From positions 1 to 38,546 of the forward strand of contig JAJDCQ010000034.1 in assembly GCA_029260755.1 (NCBI GenBank): 38,546 nucleotides of DNA. Direction: 5' to 3'. Source of the DNA: Planctomycetota bacterium. Its GTDB lineage: Bacteria; Planctomycetota; J058; JAJDCQ01. The number at the start of each line of letters is the position of its first letter. Positions within the stretch are counted from its first letter, which is position 1. This document shows, in pieces, positions 16,807 to 25,650 of this stretch. A program made the translations under genes and the position numbers. The notes beneath the pieces are model-generated. The model saw only the letters and a list, made by a program, of their open reading frames with translations. It had not been told where the DNA came from and searched no databases.

Positions 16807-17157
16807 CGCTGGCAGGGGCGATCAAGCTGGCTCAGGTGACCGCGGACCCACCGGCTTCGCCTTCGGCGAAGAGGATGAAACCACGGAGACACGGAGGACA
16901 CGGAGGACTCACGGAGAAAGACGCGACCAGCTCAGCCCGGGTTGGTTGGCTTCGCCTCCGCCGATTGGTTGGCTTCGCCTCCGCCGAGGGGATGAAACCA
17001 CGGAGGCACCGAGGCACGGAGGAGCCTCGGAGGGGATCCGGGTCTTCGACCGCTCGGCCGTCCTCCGTGAATTCTCCGTGTTCTCCGTGCCTCCGTGGTG
17101 ACATCCTGCTCGCCGAAGGCGAGCCCATCGACACCTGATAGCCCCTGCGCTGGCTAG
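16803..17157. repeat. Complete CACGGAGGA inverted-repeat element (copy B) with CTAG ends
   Basis: This fills the 347-bp gap between convergent genes. The left end (16803-16838) begins CTAGCGCTGGCAGGGGC; the right end (17132-17157) is its imperfect reverse complement, ending CTAG. Inside are two forward blocks of ACACGGAGG-type 9-mers (from about 16889 and 16995), one reverse block (about 17050-17101), and small 7-bp stem, 3-nt loop hairpins at the edges. The right arm matches the element at 38384 almost base for base except for a short gap. There is no coding capacity. It resembles a MITE. Both CTAG ends provide the TAG stops of the flanking genes. Confidence 0.85.
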
Positions 17158-17816
17158 AACCCTCTCCCGCCGAGCAGCCGGGGAACGCGGCTCGTGACGA
17201 CCCACCCGAACCAGCTTCGGGGGGAGCGCATCGGGGGCTTCGGGCAGCCTCGGAACAGGGTGAGGTGGATGCCCCCGCGCGGGTGCCGCCCCCAGGCGAC
17301 GTCCCAGCCCCGCTCCTCGCCGAGCTCGAGGAACGGGCGCAGGTCCTTCGGGCTCCAGCCGCCGTGGAACCAGATCAGGATCGCGGCCCGCTGCGCCTGG
17401 ACCCGGAGCGCCTCGGCGAGGTACTCGCGCGGGTCCTGCGTCCGGTAGTCGGCCGGGAAGAGGACGCGATCGAAGACCGTGAGGCCGAAGCGTCCGTCCT
17501 CGAACCGGCTCAGGTCTTGGAAGTCGCCGACGGTGACGTCGCAGCCGTACTCGCGCGCCGCCGCGGCGCGGTCCGGCCGGAGCTCGATCCCCTCGACCGC
17601 CTGGAACCCTCGCTCGACCCAGACCCGGTGGATCGCGCCGAAGCCCGAGCCGACGTAGAGGACGGGGATCGTGCTCCGCTCGGCCGCCAGCTCGGGCGGC
17701 GTCGTCGCGAGGAAGAAGTCGACGACCTCGTTCCAGCGCGCCTGCGCCGCCGCGAGCTGGCCCGGGCTCAGGCCGCGCCAGTCGAAGCTCTTGCCGCTCG
17801 TGGAGGGGTGCAGCAC
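17154..17816 (-). CDS. Class I SAM-dependent methyltransferase-like protein
   Basis: 220 residues from a GTG. The SAM-binding motif I is VLYVGSGFGAIHRVWVERGF, followed by an acidic GIELRPDRA (motif II) and a CDVTVGDFQDL region (motif III). A VFDRVLFPADYRTQDP segment and a strand near LIWFHGG complete the Rossmann core. Substrate is unknown. It lies 31 bp downstream of mrp on the same strand and probably shares its transcript. Its frame stays open upstream into the 3' end of mrp, so the exact start is uncertain. The C-terminal 25 residues (…SRVPRLLGGRGF) are less conserved-looking, and the stop codon is supplied by the right CTAG of the repeat, so the insertion may have altered the tail. Confidence 0.75.
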   Translation of the reverse strand: MLHPSTSGKSFDWRGLSPGQLAAAQARWNEVVDFFLATTPPELAAERSTIPVLYVGSGFGAIHRVWVERGFQAVEGIELRPDRAAAAREYGCDVTVGDFQDLSRFEDGRFGLTVFDRVLFPADYRTQDPREYLAEALRVQAQRAAILIWFHGGWSPKDLRPFLELGEERGWDVAWGRHPRGGIHLTLFRGCPKPPMRSPRSWFGWVVTSRVPRLLGGRGF

Positions 17817-17847
17817 GCGATCGGCGTCGAGCCGCGCGCGGCTCCGC

Positions 17848-18954
17848 TCAGACCTCGATCGCTCCGCCGACGACGGGGAGGATCTTCGGCGGACCCTTCA
17901 CGACGTTGCGCTTGGCGACCTCGGTCGCGACGTTCTCGGCGATCGTCGTGAACGCCTGGAAGGCCGGGTGCTCGGTGTCATCGCCCGCCATGATCGGCTG
18001 GCCGGCGTCGGTGGCGATCCGGATGTCGGGGTAGATCGGGATCTCGCCGAGGAACGGGACGCCGAGCTCGTCGGCCGCCTGGCGCGCCCCGCCGGTGTCG
18101 AAGATGTTCTCGCGCTCGCCGCACTTCTTGCACTCGTAGTACGACATGTTCTCGACGATCCCGAGGATCGGCGCCTTGGTGTCGCTGAACATCTTGACGG
18201 CCTTGTGGGCGTCGAGCAGCGCGATCGCCTGCGGCGTGCTGACGATCACCGCGCCGGTGAGCGGGACGCTCTGCACGATCGTGAGCTGCGCGTCGCCGGT
18301 GCCCGGCGGCATGTCGATGATGAGGTAGTCGAGCTCGCCCCACTCGACCTGGGTGAGGAACTGCTGGACGGCGCCGTGGACCATCGGCCCGCGCCAGACG
18401 ACGGCCTGCCCGGGCTCGAGGACGAAACCGATCGACATGAGCTTGAGGCCGAACTTGTGGATCGGCTGCATCTTGTCGTCTTTGAGGGTCGGCTTTCCGC
18501 TGACGCCGGTCATGAGCGGGACGCTCGGACCGTAGATGTCGGCGTCCATCAGCCCGACCTTGGCGCCGGTCCGGCTGAGCGCGACGGCCAGGTTCATCGA
18601 TACGGTCGACTTGCCGACGCCGCCCTTGCCGCTCGCCACGACGATGAAGTTCTTCACGTCGGGGGCGAACTTCTTCTGGCTCGGGTCGTGGGCGCTCTGC
18701 ACCTTGCTCGTGATCGAGACCTTCACCGACTCGACGCCGTCGAGGGCGCCGACGACCTTGACGCACTCATCTTTGATGAGGTTCTTCCGGTCGAGGCGGT
18801 AGGCCGGGTTCGCGAGCTCGACGGTGAACGTCACCAGCCCGCTGCACATCTTGATGTCCTTGATCATGTCGAGCGCGACGAGGTCACGCCCGAGGGTGGG
18901 CTCCTTGACCGTCGCCAGAGCCGCCTTGACCTGTTCTTCGGTTACGTTCGCCAT
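17848..18954 (-). CDS. mrp: Mrp/ApbC-type iron-sulfur cluster carrier ATPase
   Basis: 368 residues. An N-terminal MIP18/DUF59 domain (about 5-80) precedes a MinD/Mrp P-loop ATPase. The deviant Walker A GKGGVGKST begins at 109, the switch/Walker B segments are DADIYGPSVP and IIDMPPGTGDAQLT, and the family's metal-binding pair appears as C275-x-x-C278 in YYECKKCG (commonly CPxC). Mrp proteins carry and transfer Fe-S clusters in the cytosol. The gene sits 18 bp after dsbD, with GAGGTGAG upstream of its ATG as a ribosome site. The methyltransferase gene follows. Confidence 0.95.
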   Translation of the reverse strand: MANVTEEQVKAALATVKEPTLGRDLVALDMIKDIKMCSGLVTFTVELANPAYRLDRKNLIKDECVKVVGALDGVESVKVSITSKVQSAHDPSQKKFAPDVKNFIVVASGKGGVGKSTVSMNLAVALSRTGAKVGLMDADIYGPSVPLMTGVSGKPTLKDDKMQPIHKFGLKLMSIGFVLEPGQAVVWRGPMVHGAVQQFLTQVEWGELDYLIIDMPPGTGDAQLTIVQSVPLTGAVIVSTPQAIALLDAHKAVKMFSDTKAPILGIVENMSYYECKKCGERENIFDTGGARQAADELGVPFLGEIPIYPDIRIATDAGQPIMAGDDTEHPAFQAFTTIAENVATEVAKRNVVKGPPKILPVVGGAIEV

Positions 18955-18972
18955 CGGTTCCGTCTCACCTCA

Positions 18973-21387
18973 TCAGTCGATCGACTTCAAGATCTCGAGC
19001 AGGGCATCGGCGTCGATCGTGCCGCCCTGGTATCCGAGCTTCGGGGAGTCGAGCAACGTCCCCTTCGTGTCGAAGAACGCCAGCCAGGGCGGCTGCGGCC
19101 CCGCGCCGACGGTCTTCCAGGCCTTCTTCGTCGCGTCGGTCGTCGTCGTGACGTCGACCTGGATCGCGACGAAGCGTTCGTGGATCTCCGCGATCACCCG
19201 CGGGTCGCCGAAGGCGCCGCCCTCGATCTGCTTGCAGTAGACGCACCACGTCGCGGTGAAGTCGACCATCACCGCCTTGCCCTCGGCCTTCGCCCGGGCG
19301 AGGCCCTTTTCGAGGTCGGTCTCGAACTCGATCTCGGTCGGGCCGGCGGCTGCGCCGCCGCCGGCGCCGCCGACCGCGAGACGCACGGGCGGGTGGATGA
19401 AGCCCTCGCGGAGGAGGTACCCGCCGAACAGGTAGACGCCGAACAGCAGGCTGAGCACCGCGAACGACTGCTGCGCCCGCGAGAAGCTCGGGGCGCCCGA
19501 CTCCAGCCGATCCATCGCGCCGGCGCTCACGCCGACGATCAGGAGGAAGAGCCCGGCGACGAGCGGGTAGCTCGAACCGAGGAGCGACTCGCCGAAGTAG
19601 ATCGCGGTGGCGAGGAGGATGATCCCGAAGAGCTTCTTGACCTTCTCCATCCACGCGCCGGGATTCGGCATGAGCTTGCCCGACCCGCTCGCGATCCCGA
19701 GGAGGACGAACGGGAAGGCGAGGCCGAGCCCGATCACGAAGAGGGCGGAGCCGGCGACGATCGGGCCGCGCGGCGCGAAGAACGCGCCGGCGGCGAGGAC
19801 CGGCGGTCCCGCGCACGGGGCCGAGACCAGCGCGCCGAGGACGCCCATGAGGAAGAACGCGCCGTAGGTTCCCTGCTCGCTCGCACCCTGGTAGCGGTCG
19901 AGCACCCACGAAGGCGGCTTGAGGTCGTAGAAGCCGAACATCGACAGCGAGAGCAGGACGAAGACGCCGATGATCCCGCTCAGCACCCACGTGTTCTGGA
20001 AGGCTGCCGCCAGGTTGAGCTGGCTGCCGGCGAGCCCGGCGATCACGCCGAACACTCCGAAGGTGACTCCGACGCCGAGACCGTAGAGGAGCGCGCTCGG
20101 CACCGGGCTGCCGGCGACCGCCTTGCCGCTCGCGGCGTCGACGCCCCGCTCACCGAAGACGCTCGAGGTGAGGCTGATCATCGGGAAGACGCACGGCGTG
20201 AGGCAGAGGGTGAAGCCGATCCCGAAGCAGATGATGTAGACGAGCCAGAGACCGTACTCCTTCTCGAACCGCTCGAGCTTCTCGACCCACTCGTTTCGGG
20301 GCGCGGCCGGCGGGTCATCGGTCGCCGCGGAGCCTTCGCCGCCGCTCGCCTCGGTCGAGCCGCCGCCCGTCTCGCCGGGCTCGTCCCCGCCGCCCTCGAT
20401 CGGCGCGCCCTCGACGTCGAGGATGAACGCGAGGGTGCGGGTCGTCGGCGGGAAGCACGCGGTCGCGCTGCATCCCTGGTAGTGGATCGACGCGGTCACC
20501 CGGGTCGCGCCGCGGGTCGTCGGGTCGATCGCGACGGGGATCACGAAGCGCGACCCGTCGGGGAAGACGAGGACGTCCTCGCCGAGGTTCGCGTCGTGCT
20601 CGGACACGGTCCTGGGGAAGCGTAGAGGCTTGCCCCGGATCCCCGCGCCCTCGATCACGATCCGGAACGGGTCGCCGGTGAGCGCGGTCTCGTAGAGATG
20701 GTGCCCCTCGGGGACGGTCGCGACGACCACGAGCTCGGCGGTCGCTCCCGGGGCCGCCGCGATCCGCGGCGCCTCGGCCCGGAACCGGAACGGGTCGCGG
20801 TCGTCGTCCGCGTCGGGCGTCGCCGCGCCGGGCGGGGCGGCGGGCTCGACCGGCGCGCCCTCGACGAGCACCTCGAAGCTCACCGATCGGGTCGCCGGCG
20901 CGAAGCAGACGCTCTCGTCGCATCCCTGATACGAGAGATCGACGGTGACCCGATGCGCGCCGGTCGCGGCGTCGGCCGCCACGGCGATCGGGACGACGAA
21001 CTCCGAGCCGTCGGCGAAGACCTCGAAGTCCATCTCGAGATCGGGGTCCCGGATCGTCTTGGTCTTCGGCAGCTTCGCCGCCCCGGCCGTCACTCCGGCC
21101 GGCGCCTCGACGGCCACCTCGAACGGGACGTCGTTGAACACGCGGTAGAGCTTGTGCTTCGGCGGCACCTCGGCGACGACGACGAGCTCGCCGGTCGCGC
21201 CGGGCGCGATCGTGACCCTCATCGCCTTCGCCGAGAAGGCGAACGGATCGTCGGGCTCCCCGGTCGTTCCGATGCCGAAAGGGTCCTGCGCCCGGGCGAG
21301 GCCCGCGGCCGCGACGAGGACCAGCGCCGTGCCGAGCGCCGTCCCGATCGTCCTGGCAATGGTACGGCGGTGATCAGTCTTCATCAT
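18973..21387 (-). CDS. dsbD: DsbD-type thiol:disulfide interchange protein with duplicated N-terminal domain
   Basis: 804 residues from the ATG at 21387, chosen because it starts a clear signal peptide (MMKTDHRR…ALVLVAAAGLARA, cleavage near residue 33). A longer frame upstream has no such signal. Two tandem DsbD-alpha-like domains follow, each with a Cys pair: QGCDESVC (C156/C161) and QGCSATAC (C306/C311). The membrane domain (about 380-650) has CLTPCVFP with C399 and a later SAPCAGPP cysteine, the pair that relays electrons across the membrane. The C-terminal thioredoxin-like domain has CVYC (C715/C718). It moves reducing power from cytosolic thioredoxin to periplasmic thiols, useful for cytochrome or disulfide repair. 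The doubled alpha domain is unusual. First gene of the dsbD-mrp-methyltransferase operon. Confidence 0.93.
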   Translation of the reverse strand: MMKTDHRRTIARTIGTALGTALVLVAAAGLARAQDPFGIGTTGEPDDPFAFSAKAMRVTIAPGATGELVVVAEVPPKHKLYRVFNDVPFEVAVEAPAGVTAGAAKLPKTKTIRDPDLEMDFEVFADGSEFVVPIAVAADAATGAHRVTVDLSYQGCDESVCFAPATRSVSFEVLVEGAPVEPAAPPGAATPDADDDRDPFRFRAEAPRIAAAPGATAELVVVATVPEGHHLYETALTGDPFRIVIEGAGIRGKPLRFPRTVSEHDANLGEDVLVFPDGSRFVIPVAIDPTTRGATRVTASIHYQGCSATACFPPTTRTLAFILDVEGAPIEGGGDEPGETGGGSTEASGGEGSAATDDPPAAPRNEWVEKLERFEKEYGLWLVYIICFGIGFTLCLTPCVFPMISLTSSVFGERGVDAASGKAVAGSPVPSALLYGLGVGVTFGVFGVIAGLAGSQLNLAAAFQNTWVLSGIIGVFVLLSLSMFGFYDLKPPSWVLDRYQGASEQGTYGAFFLMGVLGALVSAPCAGPPVLAAGAFFAPRGPIVAGSALFVIGLGLAFPFVLLGIASGSGKLMPNPGAWMEKVKKLFGIILLATAIYFGESLLGSSYPLVAGLFLLIVGVSAGAMDRLESGAPSFSRAQQSFAVLSLLFGVYLFGGYLLREGFIHPPVRLAVGGAGGGAAAGPTEIEFETDLEKGLARAKAEGKAVMVDFTATWCVYCKQIEGGAFGDPRVIAEIHERFVAIQVDVTTTTDATKKAWKTVGAGPQPPWLAFFDTKGTLLDSPKLGYQGGTIDADALLEILKSID

Positions 21388-21610
21388 CGAGCTCGTCGTG
21401 CCTCGTCCTTCGGGTCCCGCGCTGCCCACGTTCGGATGAATGCGGCGGGAGGGCTCTGCTCGATGCAACCCGACGGATGCCGTGACGGCGTCCGCCATCA
21501 CCGACGCGCGTCGATCCGGGCGCCGTCGTCGACCGGGAGCCCCACCGTAGCAAGGCTTCCGTCAATACACAACGCTTCCGGTGCCAATTCGGCGTCGTCC
21601 GCAACGGCGC

Positions 21611-21616
21611 ATGATA
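21611..21616 (-). promoter_or_regulatory. Possible -10 box upstream of dsbD
   Basis: TATCAT in the context CGCTATCATGC on the minus strand, about 220 nt before the dsbD ATG. The -35 candidate TGGAAA, 17 bp upstream, is weak. The rest of 21388-21651 holds nothing else I recognise. Confidence 0.25.
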
Positions 21617-21651
21617 GCGACGTCGCGGGGGATTTCCAGCCCGGCGACGCC

Positions 21652-24174
21652 TCAGCGAGCGATCCGCAGGCGCACCTCGCGGAGGACCGTCCCCGGCCCG
21701 AGCAGGATCCGGAGCCCGTCTCCCGCGGCGAGCGTGGGCGCAGGCTCCCCGTTCGGGCCGAGCGCTCTCCGCCCGATGAACGAGACGACGCCATCGGGCG
21801 TCGTCCGGAGACGCACCCAGAGGGGATGGAGCCTGCTCGACGCCGTCGGGTCGGGCTCGGCGCCTCGCGCGATGAGCCCGGCCGCGAGGGCGTCCTCGAC
21901 GGGCCGAACGCCGTCGATGCCGACGGTGACTCCTCCCGTCGGGGCCGCCTCGAGGACGCCGCCCGCGCCCCTCGCCGGCGCGACCCCCAGGGCGAGGAGC
22001 GGCGGGTCGCCGCCGATCTCGAGGTCGATCGTCGCGAAGCGCTCCGGCCGGGCGAGCGCCAGGTAGGCGGTGCCCGCCACGAGCGCCTCGTCGGCGCTCT
22101 CCCTCCCGAACGCGAAGATCAGGCCGGTGCTCCGGTCGTCACGCCGCCACTCGCCGCGTGGCGTCGCGTGGAGGGCGACCTCGGCCGCGCCGTCGGAGCA
22201 GCGCAGCCGGATCAGCCCGCGGCCGACGACCTCGCCGACGTCGCCCTCGATCGTCTCGAGGACGTCCCGCGCTGCCGCCGCGAACCGGGGAGGCAGGAGA
22301 GCGAGCCCCGCGCGGACGCGCGCCGCGCCCTCCTCGAAGCGGGCCGAGAGCGCGGTCGGATCGCCGAGCAGGGTGAGGTCGGGCGGCCGCTCGACGTCCT
22401 CGTCGGGCGCCGCCCGGACGAGCGTCGGCACGAGCGCGCGGAGCGCGACGAGCTGGCCGAGGGTCTCGGTCGCCCCCTCGGGAAGACATCCGGCGACCCA
22501 CGGACCGGGGTCCCGCCTTCCGACCGCCAGGCGCTGCCGGGCGAAGAGCGGGTCGCCCCGGAGCATGCGCTCGGAGAAGCTCCAGCCCATCGCGCCCGAC
22601 CATCGCGGAAGGAGGACGCTCGGGTTCGGCGCGGCGACGGCCGCGCGGTAGAGCCGCGCCTGCGCCCGGGCGACCCCGTCGAGGTCGTCGTCGAGGTCGC
22701 GATCGATCGCCGCCCAGCCCCAGAGCTCCGCGACCGTCTCGGCCGGAAGGTCCTCGACGACGCGCACCAGCCGGTCGAGGCGCGCGCCCACGCCGAGCGC
22801 CCGGTACTCGGCGAGCGCCTCGATCAGCCGGTCCGCCTCGCGATGCGCGGCGATGACGGTCGCCGCCTCGAGGGCGACGACCGAGGTGAGCTCGGGTCGC
22901 GCCGGCTCGACCGGAGTCGCCGTCGAGCCGGGCGCCTCCCCGGGCGGCGCGGGCGCCGAGGTCGTGTCGGTCGTCGGGGTGGCGCCGTCATCGAGCGTCG
23001 CCGCGTCGCCCGTGGGCCCGACCGGCCCCGGCCCGACGTCGGCGACCGACGCCGGGCCGACCTCCTCGGGGGCGCGCCCCCGCGCGGCGAGGCCGACGGC
23101 CAGACCGACGAAGAACAGCGCCCCGCCGACGAGCCCCGCGACGGTCACCCGCACGAGACTCGCGAAGACGCGCGCGTCGCCGAGCCGCCGCCGGGGCGCG
23201 GGCCTCACGGCGCGGCCGGCGAGCGCGTCCTCGAGCTCGAGGGCGAAGGCGAGCGCGGTCCCCTGCCGCACCGCCGGATCCTTCGCGAGCGCGCGGAAGC
23301 AGATCGCGTCGAGCGCCTCGGGCCGCACGCGTCCGAGCGACCGCGCGGTCTCCGCCGACGGCGCCGCGAGATCGGCGTGGAGGATCTCGTGGATCGTCGC
23401 GGCGACGTTGTTCCGCTGAAACGGCGCTCGGCCGGTCACCACCTCGTAGAGGGTCGCGCCGAGCGCGTAGACCTCGGCGATCGGTCCGGCCTCGCCGCTC
23501 TGGCGCACCAGCTCGGGCGCCATGTAGCCGACGGTGCCGACGAGCTGGCCGGTCGCCGTCAACCCGGTCGTCGCGTCGATCGTCTTGCCGATGCCGAAGT
23601 CGACGACCTTCGCCCGCGCGCCGCCGCGCTCGACGATGATGTTCTGCGGCTTCACATCGCGGTGGATGATCCCGGCCTCGTGGGCGGCGTGGAGCGCCCG
23701 GGCCGCCTGGGCGACGAGCCGGATTCGATCGGCGAGCGGCATCGCGTCGCGCGCGACGACCCGGTCGAGCCCCTCGCCGTCGATGAGCTCCATCGCGAGC
23801 CACGGCCGGCCGTCCGCCATGAGCCCGACGTCGTAGACGCGCACGATCCCGGGGTGGGCGAGGCGCGCGACGGTCCGCGCCTCGCGGACGAGGCGCTCGC
23901 TCGCGGATGGGCTGGCCGCCCCCACGAGCACCTTGATCGCGGCCGGACGGCCGAGGTCGGCGTGGCGGCCGCGGTAGACCGTCCCCATCCCGCCCCGCCC
24001 GATGAACGACTCGACGACGTAGGCGCCGCATCGGGCGCCCGGGGGAAGCGCGTCGGGCGGCGCCCCCGCCGCGGGCGAGATCGGCCCGAGCGCCGGCGGC
24101 GTCGACCCCGAGAGCGCCGGCGTGGGGCGGGGAGTCGGTTGCGAGGGAATCGGTTCGGTTGGCGGCTGAGTCAT
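21652..24174 (-). CDS. Membrane-anchored Ser/Thr protein kinase with large C-terminal domain
   Basis: 840 residues. A Pro/Ser/Thr-rich N-terminus (1-48) precedes a kinase domain: GRGGMG 59-64, K81, HRD 171-173 in IIHRDVKPQNI, DFG 192-194, APE 219-221. Where subdomain IX normally has Asp there is Glu (E234 in AEVYALGATLYE), a conservative change that may still be functional. A single transmembrane helix lies at about 340-364, then an Ala/Pro/Thr-rich linker and about 430 extracytoplasmic residues of unknown fold. The catalytic set is otherwise complete, so activity is expected. The start codon lies about 5 bp from the repeat at 24179 with no clear ribosome site, so the true start, or the promoter, may involve the repeat. 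Confidence 0.88.
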   Translation of the reverse strand: MTQPPTEPIPSQPTPRPTPALSGSTPPALGPISPAAGAPPDALPPGARCGAYVVESFIGRGGMGTVYRGRHADLGRPAAIKVLVGAASPSASERLVREARTVARLAHPGIVRVYDVGLMADGRPWLAMELIDGEGLDRVVARDAMPLADRIRLVAQAARALHAAHEAGIIHRDVKPQNIIVERGGARAKVVDFGIGKTIDATTGLTATGQLVGTVGYMAPELVRQSGEAGPIAEVYALGATLYEVVTGRAPFQRNNVAATIHEILHADLAAPSAETARSLGRVRPEALDAICFRALAKDPAVRQGTALAFALELEDALAGRAVRPAPRRRLGDARVFASLVRVTVAGLVGGALFFVGLAVGLAARGRAPEEVGPASVADVGPGPVGPTGDAATLDDGATPTTDTTSAPAPPGEAPGSTATPVEPARPELTSVVALEAATVIAAHREADRLIEALAEYRALGVGARLDRLVRVVEDLPAETVAELWGWAAIDRDLDDDLDGVARAQARLYRAAVAAPNPSVLLPRWSGAMGWSFSERMLRGDPLFARQRLAVGRRDPGPWVAGCLPEGATETLGQLVALRALVPTLVRAAPDEDVERPPDLTLLGDPTALSARFEEGAARVRAGLALLPPRFAAAARDVLETIEGDVGEVVGRGLIRLRCSDGAAEVALHATPRGEWRRDDRSTGLIFAFGRESADEALVAGTAYLALARPERFATIDLEIGGDPPLLALGVAPARGAGGVLEAAPTGGVTVGIDGVRPVEDALAAGLIARGAEPDPTASSRLHPLWVRLRTTPDGVVSFIGRRALGPNGEPAPTLAAGDGLRILLGPGTVLREVRLRIAR

Positions 24175-24178
24175 CGTT

Positions 24179-24470
24179 GGGCTTCGCCTTCGGCGAAGAG
24201 GATGTCACCACGGAGACACGGAGGACACGGAGGATTCGCTGAGAAGCGCGGGCGGCGCCTACCGGGTTGGTGTCGTCCCTTCGCGAGGATGGAACCACGG
24301 AGACACGGAGGCACGGAGGAGCTTCGAGTGCGCGAGATCTTCGTCGAAGAACGGACGGACGGACGGAAGGGCCAGACCGGGTCGAGCTATTCGCATCTCT
24401 CTCCGTGAATTCTCCGTGTCCTCCGTGTCTCCGTGGTGACATCCCGCTCGCCGAAGGCGAGCCCGCCGAC
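24179..24470. repeat. CACGGAGGA inverted-repeat element, copy C
   Basis: This fills the 302-bp gap between the acyl-CoA dehydrogenase and kinase genes. It has the same plan as copy B: edge hairpin CTTCGCC-TTC-GGCGAAG (24182-24198), GATGTCACCACGGAGACACG, a second forward block near 24295, then a reverse block (about 24405-24440) and an edge hairpin with GCTCGCC. The spacer before the reverse block shares GGGCCAGACCGGGTCGAGCT-like sequence with copy A. The CTAG ends are absent, so this is an end-trimmed copy. Confidence 0.85.
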
Positions 24471-24476
24471 GGACCG

Positions 24477-25625
24477 TCACCCGCGCGCGCGCATCAGCTC
24501 CCGGGCGATGATGATGTGCTGGATCTCGGAGGTCCCCTCGTAGATCTGCATCACCTTCGCGTCGCGCATGCACTTCTCGACGGGGTACTCGCGCGAGAAG
24601 CCGTAGCCGCCGAGGAGCTGGACGCAGTCGGTCGTGATCCGCATCGCCGCGTCGGCGCAGAAGAGCTTCGCCATCGCGCACTCCGCCGCGTTGCGCATCT
24701 TCTGGTCGGCCATCCACGCGGCCCGCCAGCAGAGGAGCCGACCGGCGTCGATGTCGCGCGCCATCGAGGCGAGCTTGAACTGGGTCACCTGGTGCTCCCA
24801 GATCGGCTTGCCGAACGTCTTCCGTTCCCGCGAGTACTGGTAGGCCGCGTCGAACGCGCTCTTGGCGATGCCGACCGCGCCGGCCGCGATCGGGCTGCGG
24901 CTGTGGTTGAACGTGCCCATCGCGATCTTGAAGCCGTCGCCCTCGGCGCCGAGGAGGTTGCCCTCGGGCACCTCGACGTCGTCGAACGAGATCTCGACCG
25001 TGTTGCTCGCCCGCTGGCCCATCATGTCCTCCTTCTTCCCGACCGCGACGCCGGGGAGGTCGCGGGGGACGATGAAGGCGCTCATGCCGCGATGGCCGCG
25101 GTCCCTGTCGGTGTAGGCGAACACGACGTAGAAGCTGGCGACGCCGCCGCTCGTGATGAAGCGCTTGGTCCCGTTCAGGACGTAGACCTCGCCCTTCTTG
25201 ACGGCGGTGCTCTGGAGGTTCGCGACGTCGCTGCCCGCCTCGGGCTCGGTCAGGGCGTAGGAGCAGAAGCCGACCTCCTCGGTGAGCGGTCCGAGGAACC
25301 TCTTCTGCTGGTCCTCGGTGCCCGCGATCTTGACCGGCGTCGCGCCGAGGTTGTTGATCACGAGGGCGAGGGTGATGCCCATGCAGCCCCACGCGAGCTC
25401 CTCGGTGACGATCGCGTCCTCGAACGTGCCGAGGCCGAGGCCGCCGCACGACTCGGGGAAGACGATGTTCATCAGCCCGATGTCGTGCGCCTTCTTCGCG
25501 ATCTCCATCGGGAACTCGCCATTGCGGTCGAACTCCGAGGCGGCCGGCGCGATCTCCTGGCGGGCGAAGTCACGCGAGAGCTGACGGAGTGCCTCCTGCT
25601 CCTCGCTGAGGGCGAAGTCGACCAT
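24477..25625 (-). CDS. Acyl-CoA dehydrogenase (medium/short-chain type)
   Basis: 382 residues, the normal family length. It has the N-terminal helical domain, the FAD/substrate middle domain (YALTEPEAGSDVANLQSTAV, NGTKRFITSGG) and the C-terminal helical domain (QYSRERKTFGKPI, LLGGYGFSREYPVEKCMRD). The catalytic base is E363 in MQIYEGTSEIQ, the position used by medium- and short-chain enzymes. It oxidises acyl-CoA to enoyl-CoA and passes electrons to ETF. No other beta-oxidation gene is nearby, so it acts with genes elsewhere. GAGGAG about 10 nt before the ATG is a good ribosome site. The leader contains a 12-bp tandem repeat. Confidence 0.95.
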   Translation of the reverse strand: MVDFALSEEQEALRQLSRDFARQEIAPAASEFDRNGEFPMEIAKKAHDIGLMNIVFPESCGGLGLGTFEDAIVTEELAWGCMGITLALVINNLGATPVKIAGTEDQQKRFLGPLTEEVGFCSYALTEPEAGSDVANLQSTAVKKGEVYVLNGTKRFITSGGVASFYVVFAYTDRDRGHRGMSAFIVPRDLPGVAVGKKEDMMGQRASNTVEISFDDVEVPEGNLLGAEGDGFKIAMGTFNHSRSPIAAGAVGIAKSAFDAAYQYSRERKTFGKPIWEHQVTQFKLASMARDIDAGRLLCWRAAWMADQKMRNAAECAMAKLFCADAAMRITTDCVQLLGGYGFSREYPVEKCMRDAKVMQIYEGTSEIQHIIIARELMRARG

Positions 25626-25650
25626 CGGAACGAGCTCCTCTTCTTCAACG

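Noticed and set aside
16855..17140. CRISPR array
   Set aside because: The 9-nt units are contiguous, inverted and lack spacers.
20315..20923. Extra minus-strand frame inside dsbD
   Set aside because: It is an out-of-frame reading of the second DsbD-alpha domain.
21545..21600. Sigma54 promoter upstream of dsbD (TTGGCACC…)
   Set aside because: The spacing between the GG and GC elements is 2 bp too short.
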